From assembly GCA_035943195.1 (NCBI GenBank), contig DASZCK010000296.1:1-23555 (forward strand): a stretch of 23,555 bases of DNA, written 5' to 3'. Below, in pieces: positions 21,736 to 23,555 of this stretch. Within the stretch, counting starts at the first letter, position 1, and each line of letters begins with the position of its first letter. This DNA is from DAIDKA01 sp035943195. Lineage in GTDB: Bacteria; Pseudomonadota; Gammaproteobacteria; Steroidobacterales; Steroidobacteraceae. A program made the translations under genes and the position numbers. The notes under the pieces were generated by a model. The model saw only the letters and a list, made by a program, of their open reading frames with translations, had not been told where the DNA came from and ran no database searches.

Positions 21736-23555
21736 CCCGCGGGGACGGTCAGAACCTGGGCCCCGAGGGTCGCGGCATTGACAACGGCGGGATCGTCACG
21801 CAGGCGCACAAACAGTTCGCCCCCTACCGGATGCGGCACCGGCAGCGTCGTGCCGGGGAAGCCGTCGGGGACCTCCACCGGATTGTGGAATTGGGGATCG
21901 GCGGAGACGGAGTCAATCAGAAACAGATCCGAACCCGTGAGCCGGCAGGCCACGTCGCTCGTGCCAGGGCACTCCAGGGACATCAGGCGTGGCAATCTCA
22001 CCAGCGTTGCCAGCGGCAGCCAGCTGCCCGGCACACCATCGGCGACGACCCGAAACCGCAGTGGCCCGAAGGCGGAAGGTCCAAAGGCCTTGGCCGGATC
22101 CAGGCGCGCCACCGCGACCCGCGAGTCGGCCAACGTCAAGGTGCCCGCGCTCATCGACAGCAACGTTGAGAACGCGCCGTCCACGGTTGCGACCTCGAGC
22201 TGCTCGGAGCGCGCGAATACCTCCGGCATCAGCGTGCGAACCGAGAACATCAGCAGCGAATCCTGTGGCAGTTGGTCCGAGTCGCTGAGGGCGATGTGAC
22301 TGGCGGCGCCGGCCTGCGATGCCTGGATGCTCTTGGCAATCAGCGCCACCGTGGGGCGCGGTCCCTGAACCTGGCCGGACAGCGCCACCGAGCGACCGTC
22401 TTTCAAGGTGACCTTGACCGCAAGTGCCTCCCCACTCGTGAGCGCCGCGGCTGCCTGCACGTCGTGCGCCATCATCGGCAGTTCTTCTGCGGTCGCAGGG
22501 CCGGTATAGGTACCGGGTGTGAAGGCGATGCCGTTGAGAGTCAGTCCCGCCACTTCATCCAGCCGAGTACCGGTGAGCGTACCCACCGCATCGCCGGAGT
22601 GAATCGCAAAACCGCTCAGGCGCGCCGCCTCGGTGAAAGTGTTCAGCACCACCTGCTGCGGATCAGTGGCGCCGTACTGGGAGACCACCAGCGTCATCGG
22701 GCCCGGTGCTGCATCCGCCAGCGGCAATTTGACCTCGACCGCATCGGGCTTGACCGGTTTCCAGTCAACCTTGAGCTCCTTGCCGGCCGAATCCTTCAGC
22801 ATGATGCGATCGACGCAGCCGACGCTGTCGGCCGTGAGATGCACGGTGCCCTCGCGCCCGACGACCAATGCACCCTCATCACTCAGCGGCAGGGTCCAGG
22901 GCTGCTTGCGGGTGTTGACCAGATGGAAGGTCGGCGCCTGATAGGCATCAAATCCCCAGGATCCATGCAAAGTTCCCACCACCGCGTCCCCGAGACTGAC
23001 CTTGCCCAACGCCTCGGTATCAATCACGAAGCCGCCCTGCTGCGCATCGGCCGCGGCCGGCAGCTCCACGGTGTGCCCATCGCTACCCGTCAGGCTGAGC
23101 GCGACGTCATGCACGTAGTGCGTGGAGAACACCAGTGGCGCGCCCTCCACCGGCAGCACCAGGCCCGTGCGGCGGGCGCAGAAAATCGCCTGCGGATCCA
23201 CGGCATGCAGCGGCGGCAGCTGCGCTTCTTCGATCGCCGGCAACGCCGTCACCAGCACCGATTTGGGATCATGGAATGACGGTGGCGCATCGAGTGTGAG
23301 AGCCAGGTGATCCGCGTGTGCGCTCGGCAGCGCCGGCAAGTACTGAAACTGCGCGGTGAGAAACGAACCCAGGATGCGTCCGATATCCAGCAGCGACCCG
23401 ATGTAGGGACTGTAGTAGCCGTAGCGCAGCTGCGGCGTGTAGCTCGCCTGCATGGCCAGGTCACTGGCCGCACCGCTGGTCAACGCCTCGACTATCGAGG
23501 TGCTGTGACCATCATTGAGAACCAATGAGTCCTGGTCGGCCATCAGGCAGGGGGC
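21732..23555 (-). CDS. C-terminal part of a large protein of unknown function (open at right edge)
   Basis: The frame stays open from the right edge to the stop at 21732-21734, giving 607 residues. An ATG occurs at 23543, but the four codons before it are also open, so the true start is probably outside the window. No membrane segment is seen. The sequence looks beta-rich, rich in Gly, Ser, Thr, Val and Leu, consistent with extracytoplasmic Ig-like modules. The block HSGDAVGTLTGTRLDEVAGL followed by TLNGIAFTPG recalls repeat modules of large secreted hypothetical proteins, and YGYYSPYIGSLLDIGRILGS with FQYLPALP is another distinctive stretch. Few cysteines are present. I cannot name the family or function. 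Confidence 0.65.
   Translation of the reverse strand, partial: APCLMADQDSLVLNDGHSTSIVEALTSGAASDLAMQASYTPQLRYGYYSPYIGSLLDIGRILGSFLTAQFQYLPALPSAHADHLALTLDAPPSFHDPKSVLVTALPAIEEAQLPPLHAVDPQAIFCARRTGLVLPVEGAPLVFSTHYVHDVALSLTGSDGHTVELPAAADAQQGGFVIDTEALGKVSLGDAVVGTLHGSWGFDAYQAPTFHLVNTRKQPWTLPLSDEGALVVGREGTVHLTADSVGCVDRIMLKDSAGKELKVDWKPVKPDAVEVKLPLADAAPGPMTLVVSQYGATDPQQVVLNTFTEAARLSGFAIHSGDAVGTLTGTRLDEVAGLTLNGIAFTPGTYTGPATAEELPMMAHDVQAAAALTSGEALAVKVTLKDGRSVALSGQVQGPRPTVALIAKSIQASQAGAASHIALSDSDQLPQDSLLMFSVRTLMPEVFARSEQLEVATVDGAFSTLLSMSAGTLTLADSRVAVARLDPAKAFGPSAFGPLRFRVVADGVPGSWLPLATLVRLPRLMSLECPGTSDVACRLTGSDLFLIDSVSADPQFHNPVEVPDGFPGTTLPVPHPVGGELFVRLRDDPAVVNAATLGAQVLTVPAG

Noticed and set aside
1..23555. 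CRISPR arrays, insertion sequences, phage genes or intrinsic terminators
   Set aside because: None was seen: no regularly spaced long repeats, no transposase or integrase motifs, and no GC hairpin followed by a T run in any gap.

Overview
This GC-rich window comes from a Gram-negative bacterium, most likely a gammaproteobacterium of the Xanthomonadales/Nevskiales kind. The placement is an inference from three things: a System I cytochrome c maturation (ccm) operon, envelope genes for TamA/TamB, an LpxL-type acyltransferase and MltA, and a tRNA gene with an encoded CCA end. There are no insertion sequences, phage genes or CRISPR arrays. The region is compact: most neighbouring same-strand genes overlap by 1-4 bases, and all three convergent gene pairs overlap at their 3' ends.

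Layout. (1) 1-2908, minus strand: ccmA-B-C-D-E and the first 71 codons of ccmF. This operon delivers and attaches haem to periplasmic c-type cytochromes. (2) 3016-5357, plus strand: tRNA-Leu(TAA), then almost without a gap a ROK-family kinase resembling polyphosphate glucokinase, a DsbA-type thiol oxidase, and a methyltransferase of an archaeal-looking family that starts at TTG. (3) 5334-13244, minus strand: a divergent transketolase-like thiamine-diphosphate enzyme, then tamA and tamB, whose products move and assemble envelope material. The tamA start codon is unresolved. (4) 13346-14353, plus strand: a zinc-free medium-chain oxidoreductase divergent from the transketolase gene. (5) 14350-17245, minus strand: a tight three-gene operon of a four-helix membrane protein, a periplasmic protein with one CxxCH haem site, and the lipoprotein lytic transglycosylase MltA. 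(6) 17332-20945, plus strand: a secreted two-domain M16 metalloprotease translationally coupled to an LpxL-like lipid A acyltransferase. (7) 20921-23555, minus strand: a HIT-family protein, a small SWIM zinc-finger protein, and the C-terminal part of a large protein of unknown function that runs off the right edge.

The common theme is the cell envelope: periplasmic redox and haem chemistry (Ccm, DsbA, CxxCH protein), outer-membrane assembly (TamAB, LpxL), peptidoglycan turnover (MltA) and periplasmic proteolysis (M16).

The least expected signals are: three tandem 11-bp repeats resembling same-orientation DnaA boxes, covering a predicted promoter of the SWIM gene (21694-21724); the overlapping membrane-protein/haem-protein/MltA operon; the archaeal-type methyltransferase; the tRNA fused in transcription to a kinase gene; and tamA, which lacks a conventional start codon outside its neighbour's coding region.
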